A DNA stretch of 46,179 bases from Nitrospirota bacterium (GTDB lineage Bacteria; Nitrospirota; Thermodesulfovibrionia; Thermodesulfovibrionales; JdFR-88), in NCBI GenBank assembly GCA_021789215.1, contig JAJYJS010000003.1:113828-160006 (forward strand), written 5' to 3'. The notes beneath the pieces were generated by a model. The model did not search any database. It saw only the letters and a program-made list of their open reading frames with translations, and was not told the DNA's origin. Of this stretch, positions 21,666 through 31,029 are shown piece after piece. The position numbers and the translations under genes were made by a program. How positions within the stretch are numbered: position 1 is the stretch's first letter; every line of letters begins with the position of its first letter.

Positions 21666-23999
21666 ATGCGCAGATTCATGCCTTTCACCGGCGCCGCGGT
21701 CCTTTTTTTCTTTTTCTTTTCTTCCGTCCTGGCGGCAGCCGGAACTATTCCACCAGCCACGGATGCCGGGCCTGATAAAAACGGCCGGGAAAAAACGGCG
21801 TCATTGGAAATGGAGCAGTTCTTTTCCGGCAGGCCCGCGGAAAAACCCTCAGCCCCCGGCATAAGGCCGTTCGGCTGCGGGCTCTTTGTGAATGCCCCAT
21901 CCACATTCGCCCCTGCCAACGAGACCCCGATAGGCCCCGGATATGTGATAGGCCCCGGCGACGAAATAAAGATAGCCGTCTGGGGGAGGATAGAGGGGAA
22001 CTGGGACACGGCCGTTGACAGGGAAGGCAACATAAATATCCCCAGGATTGGCGTCATCGGGGTGACCGGGCTCACTTACAGGGAGCTGAAGGAGCTTTTG
22101 CGGAAGGAATTCTCCAAGCTCTACACAGGCTTCGAGATGAACGTTAGCATGGGCACGCTGAAGGCGATAAGGGTTTACGTGGTGGGCAACGCCAGGCGGC
22201 CCGGCGTCTTTACGGTCTCCTCGCTCTCCACGCTTATAAACGCGATATTCGAATCCGGCGGGCCGTCAAAGACCGGCTCGATGCGCCGCATACAGCTAAA
22301 AAGAGGGGGCAAGACCTTAACCGAGCTGGATATGTACGATTTCCTCATGAAGGGCGACAACTCCAAAGACGTTAGGCTCATGCCGGAGGACATCATCTAT
22401 TATCCGCCGATAGGCCCCGCTGCGGGGATAGAGGGCAACGTAAGGCGGCCGGCCGTATACGAGCTGAAAGGCCCCACGGACATATCGGCTTTTTTGTCCA
22501 TGGCGGGCGGCGCTTCGGCCACGGGTTATCTGCAAAGGGTGCAGCTTGTAAGGGTCTACAAAAATGAGGTGAAGATAGTGGTGGACGCCAACCTCAAAGA
22601 CCTGGGGAGCGGCAAGGACATCCTGGTTGAGGACGGGGACCTGCTGAAGGTGCTCCCCGTAAGCGACCTCATCGTAAACGCCGTAACGCTTGCGGGCAAC
22701 GTGGCCCGCCCCGGCCTCTACCAGTGGACAAGCGGCCTGAGGGTAAGCGGCATAATCAAGGACACGGAAAAGGACCTGCTGCCCGAGACCTACATGGATT
22801 TTGCCCTCATAGAAAGGCTGGTGCCCCCCGACTACCACAAGGAAAACATCACGCTGGACCTGGGGAAGGCCCTTTCGGAAAAGGGCGGCCCGGAGGACAA
22901 GCCTTTGGAGCCGTTCGATACCCTTCATATATTCTCAAAATGGCAGTTCATCGAAAGGCCAAAGGTGAGGATAGCGGGGGCGGTAAACAGGCCCGGTGAA
23001 TACGAGTTCAGGCCGAACATGAAAATCTCCGGCCTCGTGAACATGGCGGGCGGGCCGAAACGCTACGCCTATCTGGAAAACGTGGAACTTACACGCGTGA
23101 ACATCACCAACGAGGGCCCCGTTACGGAGCGCATACCTTTGAATCTTGAAGCGGCGCTCGCGGGCGACCCTGTAAACGACATGGCGCTGAAGGAAGACGA
23201 CTACCTGTTTGTAAGGACCCTGCCGGACTGGCACCTTTACAGGACGGTAACCGTATCGGGCGAGGTGATGTTCCCAGGCGTCTACGCCATAAAGAAGGGC
23301 GAAAAGCTCTCCTCTCTTATCGAGCGCGCCGGAGGGTTCACAAAATACGCATACCCGGAGGGGGCCGTCTTCACGCGGGAGTCCGTAAGGCAGATGCAGC
23401 GGAGGAGCCTTGAGGAAATGGTGCAGAGATTGAAGACGGAACTCTACGCGGACGCGTCCGTGCAGGTGTCGGCCACGCTTTCACAGCAGGAGATAAACGC
23501 CAAGAATATCGAACTCAAGCAGAGGGAAAAGTTCATAGACTCCCTTGGGAAGCTCAAGCCCACGGGCAGGATGGTCATAGGGCTGGCCCCCTCGGAAGAC
23601 CTGAAGGGGGGCGTTTACGACCTAGAACTTGAGGAAGGCGACACGCTCTATGTGCCCCCCGGAAACAGCGTTGTAAACGTGATTGGCGCCGTGGTGTCAG
23701 GCACCACCAGCCTCGTGTATTCGGACAGCCTTGGCTACGGGGATTACATCGGGCAGGCCGGGGGATATTCCAGCTACGCGGACCAGGCGGACGTGTATGT
23801 GCTAAAGGTAGACGGGAGCGCCCGGAAACTGGACGGAGGCGCGGGCCTGTTCGCAAAGAGCACGAGGATTGCCCCGGGAGACACCATCGTTGTGCCGGAG
23901 AAATTCGAGAAGGTGGCATGGCTTCGCGGGGTGAAGGACATCACACAGATACTAATGCAGATGGCCGTCATAGCAGGCATAGCGATAAAGGTGCTTTAA
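21666..23999 (+). CDS. Wza-like polysaccharide export protein with multiple SLBB domains
   Basis: The 777-residue protein has a signal peptide (about residues 1-24, no lipobox cysteine), a Poly_export domain (GPGYVIGPGDEIKIAVWG, about residues 97-170) and about six SLBB-type repeats marked by patterns such as VVGNARRPGVF, IEGNVRRPAVY, LAGNVARPGLY, IAGAVNRPGEY, VSGEVMFPGVY and VIGAVVSGTTS. A hydrophobic C-terminal segment (QMAVIAGIAIKVL) may insert in the outer membrane. It is about twice the length of E. coli Wza because of the extra SLBB units. It should form the outer-membrane exit for the polysaccharide, together with the Wzz-like protein encoded 3 bases downstream. Confidence 0.9.
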   Translation: MRRFMPFTGAAVLFFFFFSSVLAAAGTIPPATDAGPDKNGREKTASLEMEQFFSGRPAEKPSAPGIRPFGCGLFVNAPSTFAPANETPIGPGYVIGPGDEIKIAVWGRIEGNWDTAVDREGNINIPRIGVIGVTGLTYRELKELLRKEFSKLYTGFEMNVSMGTLKAIRVYVVGNARRPGVFTVSSLSTLINAIFESGGPSKTGSMRRIQLKRGGKTLTELDMYDFLMKGDNSKDVRLMPEDIIYYPPIGPAAGIEGNVRRPAVYELKGPTDISAFLSMAGGASATGYLQRVQLVRVYKNEVKIVVDANLKDLGSGKDILVEDGDLLKVLPVSDLIVNAVTLAGNVARPGLYQWTSGLRVSGIIKDTEKDLLPETYMDFALIERLVPPDYHKENITLDLGKALSEKGGPEDKPLEPFDTLHIFSKWQFIERPKVRIAGAVNRPGEYEFRPNMKISGLVNMAGGPKRYAYLENVELTRVNITNEGPVTERIPLNLEAALAGDPVNDMALKEDDYLFVRTLPDWHLYRTVTVSGEVMFPGVYAIKKGEKLSSLIERAGGFTKYAYPEGAVFTRESVRQMQRRSLEEMVQRLKTELYADASVQVSATLSQQEINAKNIELKQREKFIDSLGKLKPTGRMVIGLAPSEDLKGGVYDLELEEGDTLYVPPGNSVVNVIGAVVSGTTSLVYSDSLGYGDYIGQAGGYSSYADQADVYVLKVDGSARKLDGGAGLFAKSTRIAPGDTIVVPEKFEKVAWLRGVKDITQILMQMAVIAGIAIKVL

Positions 24000-24002
24000 G
24001 GC

Positions 24003-25175
24003 ATGGAGAAAGAAAGAAAAGCCGCCGGAAGGAAAGAAGCCGGTTTCAGCATACTGGACATCCTTATAACGGTGCTGAGGCGAAAGAGGCCGATACTTGC
24101 GGCCACGCTGGGGTTTGCCGCTGCGGCGGCCCTCATCAGCTGCCTCATGCACCCGGTTTACAGGGCGGAATGCAGGGTGCTGCCTCCCGAAAAGGAAATT
24201 CCCGTTATCGGAGACAGGGCGGACGTCCCTCTTGCCGTTGAGGCTGAAAGGGCCCGCAACGAGATGTACGTGGGCGTCATTGAAAGCCGCACCGTCCTCA
24301 CCCGGATTATGGACGAGTTCGGCCTGATGAAGGCGTACGGAGAGAAATACAGGTCCGACGCCCTGAAGAAGCTTGGCGGCAATATCAAAGCGAGGCTTGG
24401 CAGGGACGGCATAATCTCCATAGAGGTTGACGATGAAGACCCCCGCAGGGCCGCCGGCATGGCAAACTCGCTCGTCCTGGCCGCCAACGGCGTGCTCCTC
24501 GAAAACAGCTCGGAGAGCGCCGGAAAAAGGCGCATCTATTATGAAAACAAACTCCATGAGATAAAAGAAGACCTTGCGAAGGCTGAGGGAGAGCTTAAGG
24601 CTTACGAGGAAAAGACGGGCGCGGTGGAACTCGAAGAACAGGAAAAGGCCGTAATAAAATCGGCGGCGCTCCTCAAGTCGCAGATAGCGGCAAAGGAGAT
24701 AGCCCTCGGTGCGATGAGGGCATATGCCACGCCGGGGAACCCGGACTTCCAGGCATTGCGCGAAGAGATTGCCGCCATGAAACAGCAGCTTGCGAAGATG
24801 GAGGCCAAAGGCGCCGAAAACCGCGCCGATACGGTCCCTCCCGCCGGAGGACTGCCTTCAATCGGGGTGGAGTATGAGCGCAGGATAAGGGAGGTCAAAT
24901 ACCAGGAGGCCCTTTTCAATATCATCGCAAGGCAGTACGAGCTTGCCCGCGTTGACGAGACAAGCGGGTTCGGAACGCTCCAGGTGCTCGACCGGGCGGT
25001 GCCGCCCGACAAAAGGCAAAGGCCCAAACGGGCTTTAATGACGGCAATGGCCGGGGCCACCGGGTTTGTGTTTTCCCTGTTCGTGGCATTCTTTCTTGAT
25101 TTTCTTGAAAACGCCCGGCGGGAAGACCATAGGCGTTTCGGCCAGCTGGTTAAAAACCTCCAGTTCAGAAGATGA
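24003..25175 (+). CDS. Wzz/chain-length determinant-like protein without a kinase domain
   Basis: The 390-residue polysaccharide co-polymerase has two membrane segments (about residues 34-54 and 346-368) flanking a periplasmic domain with long coiled-coil helices (residues about 170-290, Glu/Lys/Ala-rich). The proline-rich motif before the second helix (AVPPDKRQRPKRA) is typical of Wzz. No Walker motifs or tyrosine cluster follow, so it is not fused to a BY-kinase, and no separate kinase gene is present in the cluster. It should set chain length and connect polymerase to exporter. The 3' end overlaps the flippase gene (ATGA). Confidence 0.88.
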   Translation: MEKERKAAGRKEAGFSILDILITVLRRKRPILAATLGFAAAAALISCLMHPVYRAECRVLPPEKEIPVIGDRADVPLAVEAERARNEMYVGVIESRTVLTRIMDEFGLMKAYGEKYRSDALKKLGGNIKARLGRDGIISIEVDDEDPRRAAGMANSLVLAANGVLLENSSESAGKRRIYYENKLHEIKEDLAKAEGELKAYEEKTGAVELEEQEKAVIKSAALLKSQIAAKEIALGAMRAYATPGNPDFQALREEIAAMKQQLAKMEAKGAENRADTVPPAGGLPSIGVEYERRIREVKYQEALFNIIARQYELARVDETSGFGTLQVLDRAVPPDKRQRPKRALMTAMAGATGFVFSLFVAFFLDFLENARREDHRRFGQLVKNLQFRR

Positions 25176-26461
25176 AAAAGACCTTTTCAGCACAAGGCAT
25201 GGCCGGAAAGATAGGGACCGTGTTTCTGGGGAACGCGGCAGGCGCATCCCTCAATTTCCTGGGCTCGGTGATTGCGGCAAGGATGCTCGACATGGAGGGG
25301 TTCGGGAGGTACAGCTATCTTTACGCCTCTGGCATTATCGTCCTCACCATATTCGATTTCTCCGCTGGCACCTCGTTTGTCATCTGCCAAAACAGGAGCG
25401 GCCGCGGCCCGCTGGCAGGCAATTACAACGCCGCAAGGCTTCTGGCAAGCCTGCTCCTGGCCGCCCTGTTTGCGTCCTCCTTCCTGTGGCCCGGCGCGGA
25501 AGTTTTTACCTTCGGCCCAGCCGGAAGGGCCGCCGTCTTCCTCTTTGCGCTTTTTTCACTCTGGCTGGCGCACCTTCAGTTTTATGAGCAGGCCGCTGGA
25601 AATTACCGGGCTTACAGTCTGGTCCTGATATCGGGAGCACTCCTTCGGGCGGCTTTTTTTGCGGCGCTCGCACTGTGGAGGCATGCGGATGCGCATTATC
25701 CGGGGGCTGGCATCATCTTTGGGGCGGCCGTCCTGGCGCAGGCCGCCGCGTTTTTTTTCTGGTTTTTCCTGTACCGCCTTCGCGGTCAGCTCAAGTGGAA
25801 CGTATCTTTCCGGTTCGACAGGAAGTTCGGCAAAACCCTCCTCCTGCTTGGCCTGAACAACTCGGTAATTGTGCTCGCCATGCGGGCCGATAATTTCATC
25901 ATCGGGCATTATCTTGGCTTCAGGGATGTGGCGCTCTACAACGCCGCCTTTGCGCTTTGCATGGTATTCCCGCTCATAACCGCCAGCCTGACGGCCGTGT
26001 TCATAAGGGAGTTCTCAACAGGCAAAAATGAGTCCGCGAGCCTGAGGGCCTTTCTGTCCAGGCAGTTAAAAATACTGGCGCCCGCCCTGGCCGCGGCGCT
26101 TCTCTTTTCTCTTTTGGCCAGGCCGCTTGCCGGGCTTCTTTTTGGCGGGAGGTATGCGGAGGCCGCCCCGCTTTTGAGCGTAATGGTCTTCCCGTTTTCC
26201 ATCGGGGTTGTCTTCACCCCGCTTGAGTCCTTTTTCTACGCGGAGAGCCCCGGCGTCATAACCGGGCTGAAGTCGGTGCAACTGGCCGCGACGGTTTTCT
26301 TTTCCATCTGGTTTGTGAAACTCTTCGGGCTTATCGGGATAGGTCTTTCGGGCATCCTGGTCAAGGCCACAGGCTGGGTCTTCCTGCCGCTCTATCTTGA
26401 TTACCGGATCGGCAGGATGAAGGCAAACGGCAGTCAACAGGCGCTTTCTCCCGCGAAATGA
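25172..26461 (+). CDS. Wzx-like polysaccharide flippase
   Basis: The 429-residue polytopic membrane protein of the MOP/polysaccharide transporter superfamily has 12 or so hydrophobic helices. The N-terminal pattern FLGNAAGASLNFLGSVIAARML resembles the usual Wzx start (here shortened as LNFLGSVIAARML). It should flip lipid-linked repeat units across the inner membrane. The start overlaps the Wzz-like stop by 4 bases and its own stop overlaps the next gene by 4 bases. Confidence 0.88.
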   Translation: MKKTFSAQGMAGKIGTVFLGNAAGASLNFLGSVIAARMLDMEGFGRYSYLYASGIIVLTIFDFSAGTSFVICQNRSGRGPLAGNYNAARLLASLLLAALFASSFLWPGAEVFTFGPAGRAAVFLFALFSLWLAHLQFYEQAAGNYRAYSLVLISGALLRAAFFAALALWRHADAHYPGAGIIFGAAVLAQAAAFFFWFFLYRLRGQLKWNVSFRFDRKFGKTLLLLGLNNSVIVLAMRADNFIIGHYLGFRDVALYNAAFALCMVFPLITASLTAVFIREFSTGKNESASLRAFLSRQLKILAPALAAALLFSLLARPLAGLLFGGRYAEAAPLLSVMVFPFSIGVVFTPLESFFYAESPGVITGLKSVQLAATVFFSIWFVKLFGLIGIGLSGILVKATGWVFLPLYLDYRIGRMKANGSQQALSPAK

Positions 26462-28704
26462 AACTCGCGCTCTTTGGCTATTACGGGTTCCGCAATCTGG
26501 GCGACGACCTGATGCTGGAGGGGCTTTGCGGACATCTGGCCGGAGAAAATTCCGGGGTCAGGCAACTGACAGTCATTGCCGGCGGGAAAAATCCTTACCC
26601 GCTCCTGGCAGGCCCGAAGGTCTCATTTTATGAAAGCGGGACGTTTTTCCCGGGCAGGGCCGGAAAACTGCCCCTGCTCCTCAACGCGGATGCCGCCTTC
26701 TGGGGAGGGGGCACCTGCCTCTACGACGGCGGGGGCCTCGACGGCATGAAAGGCATACGGAGGAAGATAAAGGCCTTCGGCCTGATGGGCAGGAAGCCGT
26801 TTGCGCTTTTCGGGGTGGGGATCGGCAATGTCCGCTCGGAGGAGGGCAAAATGCTTTTGAAAGCCATCCTGTCCGGCAGCAGGTATATCTCTTTCCGGGA
26901 TGAGGAGTCCCTGCAAGCGGCCCGCGCCGCAGCGGGGCGTGAGTTCGATTCCTGCGGAGACCCGGCATTCCTCCTTAAAGAAAAAATCAGGGAGTTCAGG
27001 GAAAGCGGCATAAAGAGCGGCCCTCTCAAGATAGGCTTCTGCGGCGTGCATTCATTCATGCGTGATGCCGCAAGCATTCAGGCAGCTGCAAAAAGCCTCG
27101 GCTCCCTCGCGTCCGGGCTTGGGGCAAGGATTCTTTTCGTCCCTATGCACCAGGGCGCGAAGGACGATTCCCTCTTTCACCGGGCAATCGCCGCCCGGCT
27201 GCCTGAGGGCTCTTATGAGTTTACCGGATACGGAAGCCCCGAGGAGGCGCTGAGAATCTTTTCAGGGCTCGATTTCGTTATCGGCATGAGGCTGCACACG
27301 GTAATCCTTTCGGACATGCTCCATATCCCGAGCCTTGCCATCGGATACGCGCCGAAGACAGGGGCTTATGTGAAAAAATCCGGCGTGCTGGCTGACATGA
27401 GGCTGAAAGGGGTTGGTGACGCATTCGGGCCTGAAGATGTTGAAAAGATAATGCGCTCCTTCCCGTCTGAAAGGGTAAGGCTTGAAGGCTTCATGGAGGA
27501 GGAGAAACAGGCCGTGCTCGGGTCCATGGGCAGGATGCTCGAATCCCTGAGGGAAAGAAAGCTGGGCAGAAGGGGGAAAAAAACCTCCCGCCGCATAGCG
27601 TTCATAAGGACCACTTCCGTGGCCTATGAACCCGTGGTGTGGAGGAAGGCCGCGGCGGCCTCCTCCTCGGGGCTTGAGCCCAAAATCATCTGCTGGGACA
27701 GGACTGGTTTTTCCGGGAAACGGAAAAATGAAAAAGACCTCATCCCCATCCGCACAGGCAGGACGCCGTATGGAAGGGGCGTTTACAACGCGCCCAAAAG
27801 AGTTTTGTTCAGCCTTATGGCAATAGCCCATCTAATCAGGCTCAGGCCCGCGGTGGTGCACGCGTGCGACTTGGACGGGGTCTTGCCGGCCCTTGCATAC
27901 AGGCTCCTTTTTGCCCGCAGGGCAAAGGTCATATACGACCAGCTGGACCCCGTCCAGAACTTTTCAAGCCCGGCGCCAAAATCCGTAAGAAAAGCCCTCG
28001 ACTTAATTGACCGCCTCTCCATGAGGCTTGCCGATTCCATCATCATTGCCGGCCGAGGCAGGCAATGCCTTCTGCCGGAGGAGTTCAGGCGCAAGAGCAT
28101 GGTAATACATAACGCACCGGAGATAGATTTCTGCCCGCTGCCAAAAAAAAGAAGGGACGGAGGCGCGATAAGCATTCTTTACATCGGGGGGCTTTCAAAG
28201 GACAGGGGGATCGAGATGCTGCTTGAGTGCGCAAGCGCGCTTGGCCGGATAAAACTCACTATCGGGGGGCAGGGCGTGCTTGAGTGGCTTGTAAAGATGT
28301 ATGCGTCTGAATACGAAAACATCAACTACACAGGCCAGGTCGAATATGAAAAGGTAAAGGAGCTGACCTCGGACGCGGATGTCCTTTTCGCCGTTTACAA
28401 CCCGTCCTGTGAAATCAACAGGCTCTCTTCCCCCAACAAGTTCTTCGAGGCGGCGGCTTTCGGCAAACCCATCATCGTGGCCCGCGGCACGGGGATAGAC
28501 GAAAAAGTCAAGGAACACGGCATGGGCTTCGTTATCGGTTATTCCAGGGAGGAACTCAAAAAACTGCTCGAAGGGATCGATAGAGACGGACTTGCAAGGG
28601 CCGGACGGAACGCCGCGCTTGCCTATGACAGATACAACTGGTTCATTGCAAGGACAGGGCTTGCGGAGATATATGGGGCGCTCTCCGGCGAGAAGCAGGG
28701 TTAA
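26458..28704 (+). CDS. Fusion of CsaB-like polysaccharide pyruvyltransferase and GT4-like glycosyltransferase
   Basis: The 748-residue protein has two clear parts. Residues 1 to about 355 match polysaccharide pyruvyltransferases of the CsaB type: GYYGFRNLGDDLMLEG at the N terminus, WGGGTCLYDGGG, FALFGVGIG and the late GMRLHTVILS motif. Residues about 375-748 form a GT-B glycosyltransferase (VVHACDLDGVLPALAYR, YIGGLSKDRGIEMLLE, the donor-site region SPNKFFEAAAFGKPII). The linker is Arg/Lys-rich. Such parts are normally separate proteins. The product probably adds a sugar and a pyruvyl ketal to the repeat unit; the order and substrates are unknown. Overlaps flank it on both sides. Confidence 0.85.
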   Translation: MKLALFGYYGFRNLGDDLMLEGLCGHLAGENSGVRQLTVIAGGKNPYPLLAGPKVSFYESGTFFPGRAGKLPLLLNADAAFWGGGTCLYDGGGLDGMKGIRRKIKAFGLMGRKPFALFGVGIGNVRSEEGKMLLKAILSGSRYISFRDEESLQAARAAAGREFDSCGDPAFLLKEKIREFRESGIKSGPLKIGFCGVHSFMRDAASIQAAAKSLGSLASGLGARILFVPMHQGAKDDSLFHRAIAARLPEGSYEFTGYGSPEEALRIFSGLDFVIGMRLHTVILSDMLHIPSLAIGYAPKTGAYVKKSGVLADMRLKGVGDAFGPEDVEKIMRSFPSERVRLEGFMEEEKQAVLGSMGRMLESLRERKLGRRGKKTSRRIAFIRTTSVAYEPVVWRKAAAASSSGLEPKIICWDRTGFSGKRKNEKDLIPIRTGRTPYGRGVYNAPKRVLFSLMAIAHLIRLRPAVVHACDLDGVLPALAYRLLFARRAKVIYDQLDPVQNFSSPAPKSVRKALDLIDRLSMRLADSIIIAGRGRQCLLPEEFRRKSMVIHNAPEIDFCPLPKKRRDGGAISILYIGGLSKDRGIEMLLECASALGRIKLTIGGQGVLEWLVKMYASEYENINYTGQVEYEKVKELTSDADVLFAVYNPSCEINRLSSPNKFFEAAAFGKPIIVARGTGIDEKVKEHGMGFVIGYSREELKKLLEGIDRDGLARAGRNAALAYDRYNWFIARTGLAEIYGALSGEKQG

Positions 28705-29548
28705 GGCTTCCCTCATAACTACGGTCCATAACGAGGCCCGGCACCTGGAGGGCTTTCTTGAATCCATCGCCAGCCAGAGCGTTCTGCCCGAAGAGGTGGT
28801 CATAACCGACGGCGGCTCGACTGATGGAACCGTGAAGATAATCAGGGATTTCATGGCCCGAAACGGCCACCTGAACATGAAGCTCCTGTGCGCCGGAAAA
28901 AGGACCAACATTGCCGCGGGAAGGAATATGGCCATCAGGGCCTCATCGTGTGATGTAATCGCCGTGACGGATGCCGGATGCATACTTGAAGAAAACTGGC
29001 TGTACGAAATAACCGCGCCTCTTTTCGATGGCGGCCCGGCTGATACCGTTGGCGGCTGGTACGGGGCCGTTATCGAAAACGGATTTCACAAAAAGACCGC
29101 CCAGGCGGTGCTGCCCCTGCTCAAGGACATAGACCCTGAAGCGTTCCTGCCGTCCTCGCGTTCAATTGCGTTCAGGAGGAGCTGCTGGGAGCAGGCCGGA
29201 GGCTACCCGGAAGGGCTTACCATGTGGGCGGAAGATACGCTGTTTGACTTGAGGCTCAAGCGCACGGGGTGCAGGTTCACCTTCAACCCAAAGGCCAAAG
29301 TCCACTGGCGGATGAGGGACAACCAACGGGAAGCGCTGCGGCAGTTCTACCATTATGGCTATGGCGACGGCGAGGCCGGGCTCTTCACGGCGCGTTACCT
29401 TGCACGCATGGCGCTGCTCCTTTTTCCGCCGCTGCTGGCATTGACGAAGAAAGGGTTCAGTTTTTGGGGGCTCAGATACCAGTTATACGCGGCGCAGGTG
29501 CTTGGATGGACAAGGGGACGGCTAAAGAAAAGGAAAAAATTCTTATGA
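28673..29548 (+). CDS. Family 2 glycosyltransferase
   Basis: The GT-A fold enzyme has the usual N-terminal SLITTVHNEARHLEGFLES and VVITDGGSTDGTV motifs, a DAGC segment at the DxD position and WAEDTLFDLRLKRTG near the catalytic base. I chose ATG 28673 (291 residues), which has GGAG 6 bases upstream and the conserved beta-strand soon after; the more distal in-frame start would lie deep in the previous gene. It overlaps the fusion protein gene by 32 bases. The C-terminal 50 residues are hydrophobic, suggesting membrane association. The sugar donor is unknown. Confidence 0.87.
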   Translation: MGRSPARSRVKASLITTVHNEARHLEGFLESIASQSVLPEEVVITDGGSTDGTVKIIRDFMARNGHLNMKLLCAGKRTNIAAGRNMAIRASSCDVIAVTDAGCILEENWLYEITAPLFDGGPADTVGGWYGAVIENGFHKKTAQAVLPLLKDIDPEAFLPSSRSIAFRRSCWEQAGGYPEGLTMWAEDTLFDLRLKRTGCRFTFNPKAKVHWRMRDNQREALRQFYHYGYGDGEAGLFTARYLARMALLLFPPLLALTKKGFSFWGLRYQLYAAQVLGWTRGRLKKRKKFL

Positions 29549-31029
29549 GCGGGCAGAAAAAAACCGTTTTGGCCTCCGGCGTGCTCTATGCCGCCTTCAT
29601 GGCCGCCTACACGGATTACCTTGCGTATGGCCCCGCAGGCCGTGCAATCAGCATTGCCGCATGCCTGCTGGTGCTGGCAGCGGCCCTGGCCGCGTTCAGA
29701 TACGGGCTCCTGCTGGCCCTGCTTTTCCTCTTCACCTTTCCCTCTTTCCCAAGGGACATACTGGATATCTACCCCGCGCTCCGGGACACGGCGGACATGA
29801 GTTTTTATTCAATCAATTACACACAGGCGGCGGGTTTCTCGCTTTCAATGTGGATGATGGCGGGGCTTTCAGCAATTGCCCTCATGCGGTTTTTGTCCAG
29901 GGGGGGCCGGATGGAGGGCGGGGAGCCGGGCAGGCTGATAGCGCTGCTCTTCTGCTTTATCGTGCTCCTTTTTCCCGGCGCCTTGCAATCGGCATTTCTT
30001 GGGAGGGATTTTTATCTCAAGGAGTTCATAAGCGACCTGCGGTTTCCCCTGCTCTTCATCGCGGGCGGGGTGGCGGCATGGGAATACGCTCAGGACTCCG
30101 GAGGGGTTTCAGAGGCGATAAGAAAAATAATGGGGCTCCTGGTCTTCATCCTTGCCGTCTCAGGCATGAAGACCGTCTTTTTCCTGCTCGACGACAGGCT
30201 GAACGGAAACTTGAGGCTGGGCTTTGCCAATCCGGTGTATCTCGTCTTCCCTTTCCTGCTTGCCTGGGCTGCCGGGAAGGAAGAAACCGGCTTCAGGATT
30301 GAAGAGCCTGTTTTCATTCTTCTTGGCGCCGCCGCGGTCTTCCCCGAAGGCCGCGGGGCGGTAATCATTTACGTCCTCGCCACAATTCTGGCCTTTATGG
30401 TTACCTTCATTAAAGAACGCGCAAGGATGGCGGGCTTCACCGGGATGGCGCTAATGACGGTTTCAGGCATTGCGCTCTCGGTCTTTGCGGTTTCGCTGGT
30501 TAATGGGCGGCTGTGGAATTTTCTGGCATTCAAAATGTCTTTTTTCACGAACGAACTGTGGACGGGAGAGCTTTCTGAATCGCCGCTTTCGAGGGTCTAC
30601 GAGCTTAAGAACATCATGGCTGAAAACGCGGACACCATAACGGGCCTTTTATGGGGCAGGGGCGCGGGAAGCTATTTCACATTCAGGCATTTCCCGCTCG
30701 CATGGAACTTTGAAGCCCCCGACTATACGCTCTTCGAGCGGGAGGCGGGCATCTATTTCCACCCACATCTGCCTTTGAATTACTGGCTCCTGAAGGGGGG
30801 TGTACTCGGGCTTGCGATATACGGGTATGTTTTTTTAAAAATGTTCAGGACAGGATATGCGGGAGTTTCGCTGACCGGCCGGTCGCAGGAGAAAGGCTTC
30901 GCCTTCTTTCTTGCCGTCTCTTCGGTTACCGGGTTTTTCCAGTCCTTCTGGCAGCCGGCCTATATCTTCTTTTATTCGCTGGTGATGACGCTTGGGCTGA
31001 TGCTGCTTGAACGGGGGGCTGAAGGATGA
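29545..31029 (+). CDS. Wzy/O-antigen-ligase-like polymerase
   Basis: This polytopic membrane protein of 494 residues has at least ten hydrophobic helices and a large loop (about residues 345-420) before the last helices, the plan of Wzy polymerases and O-antigen ligases. Sequence similarity in this class is weak, so identity rests on topology and on being the only candidate polymerase in the cluster. The ATG at 29545 overlaps the GT2 stop as ATGA; the open frame upstream of it is a shadow of the GT2 gene. It should join flipped repeat units in the periplasm. Confidence 0.8.
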   Translation: MSGQKKTVLASGVLYAAFMAAYTDYLAYGPAGRAISIAACLLVLAAALAAFRYGLLLALLFLFTFPSFPRDILDIYPALRDTADMSFYSINYTQAAGFSLSMWMMAGLSAIALMRFLSRGGRMEGGEPGRLIALLFCFIVLLFPGALQSAFLGRDFYLKEFISDLRFPLLFIAGGVAAWEYAQDSGGVSEAIRKIMGLLVFILAVSGMKTVFFLLDDRLNGNLRLGFANPVYLVFPFLLAWAAGKEETGFRIEEPVFILLGAAAVFPEGRGAVIIYVLATILAFMVTFIKERARMAGFTGMALMTVSGIALSVFAVSLVNGRLWNFLAFKMSFFTNELWTGELSESPLSRVYELKNIMAENADTITGLLWGRGAGSYFTFRHFPLAWNFEAPDYTLFEREAGIYFHPHLPLNYWLLKGGVLGLAIYGYVFLKMFRTGYAGVSLTGRSQEKGFAFFLAVSSVTGFFQSFWQPAYIFFYSLVMTLGLMLLERGAEG

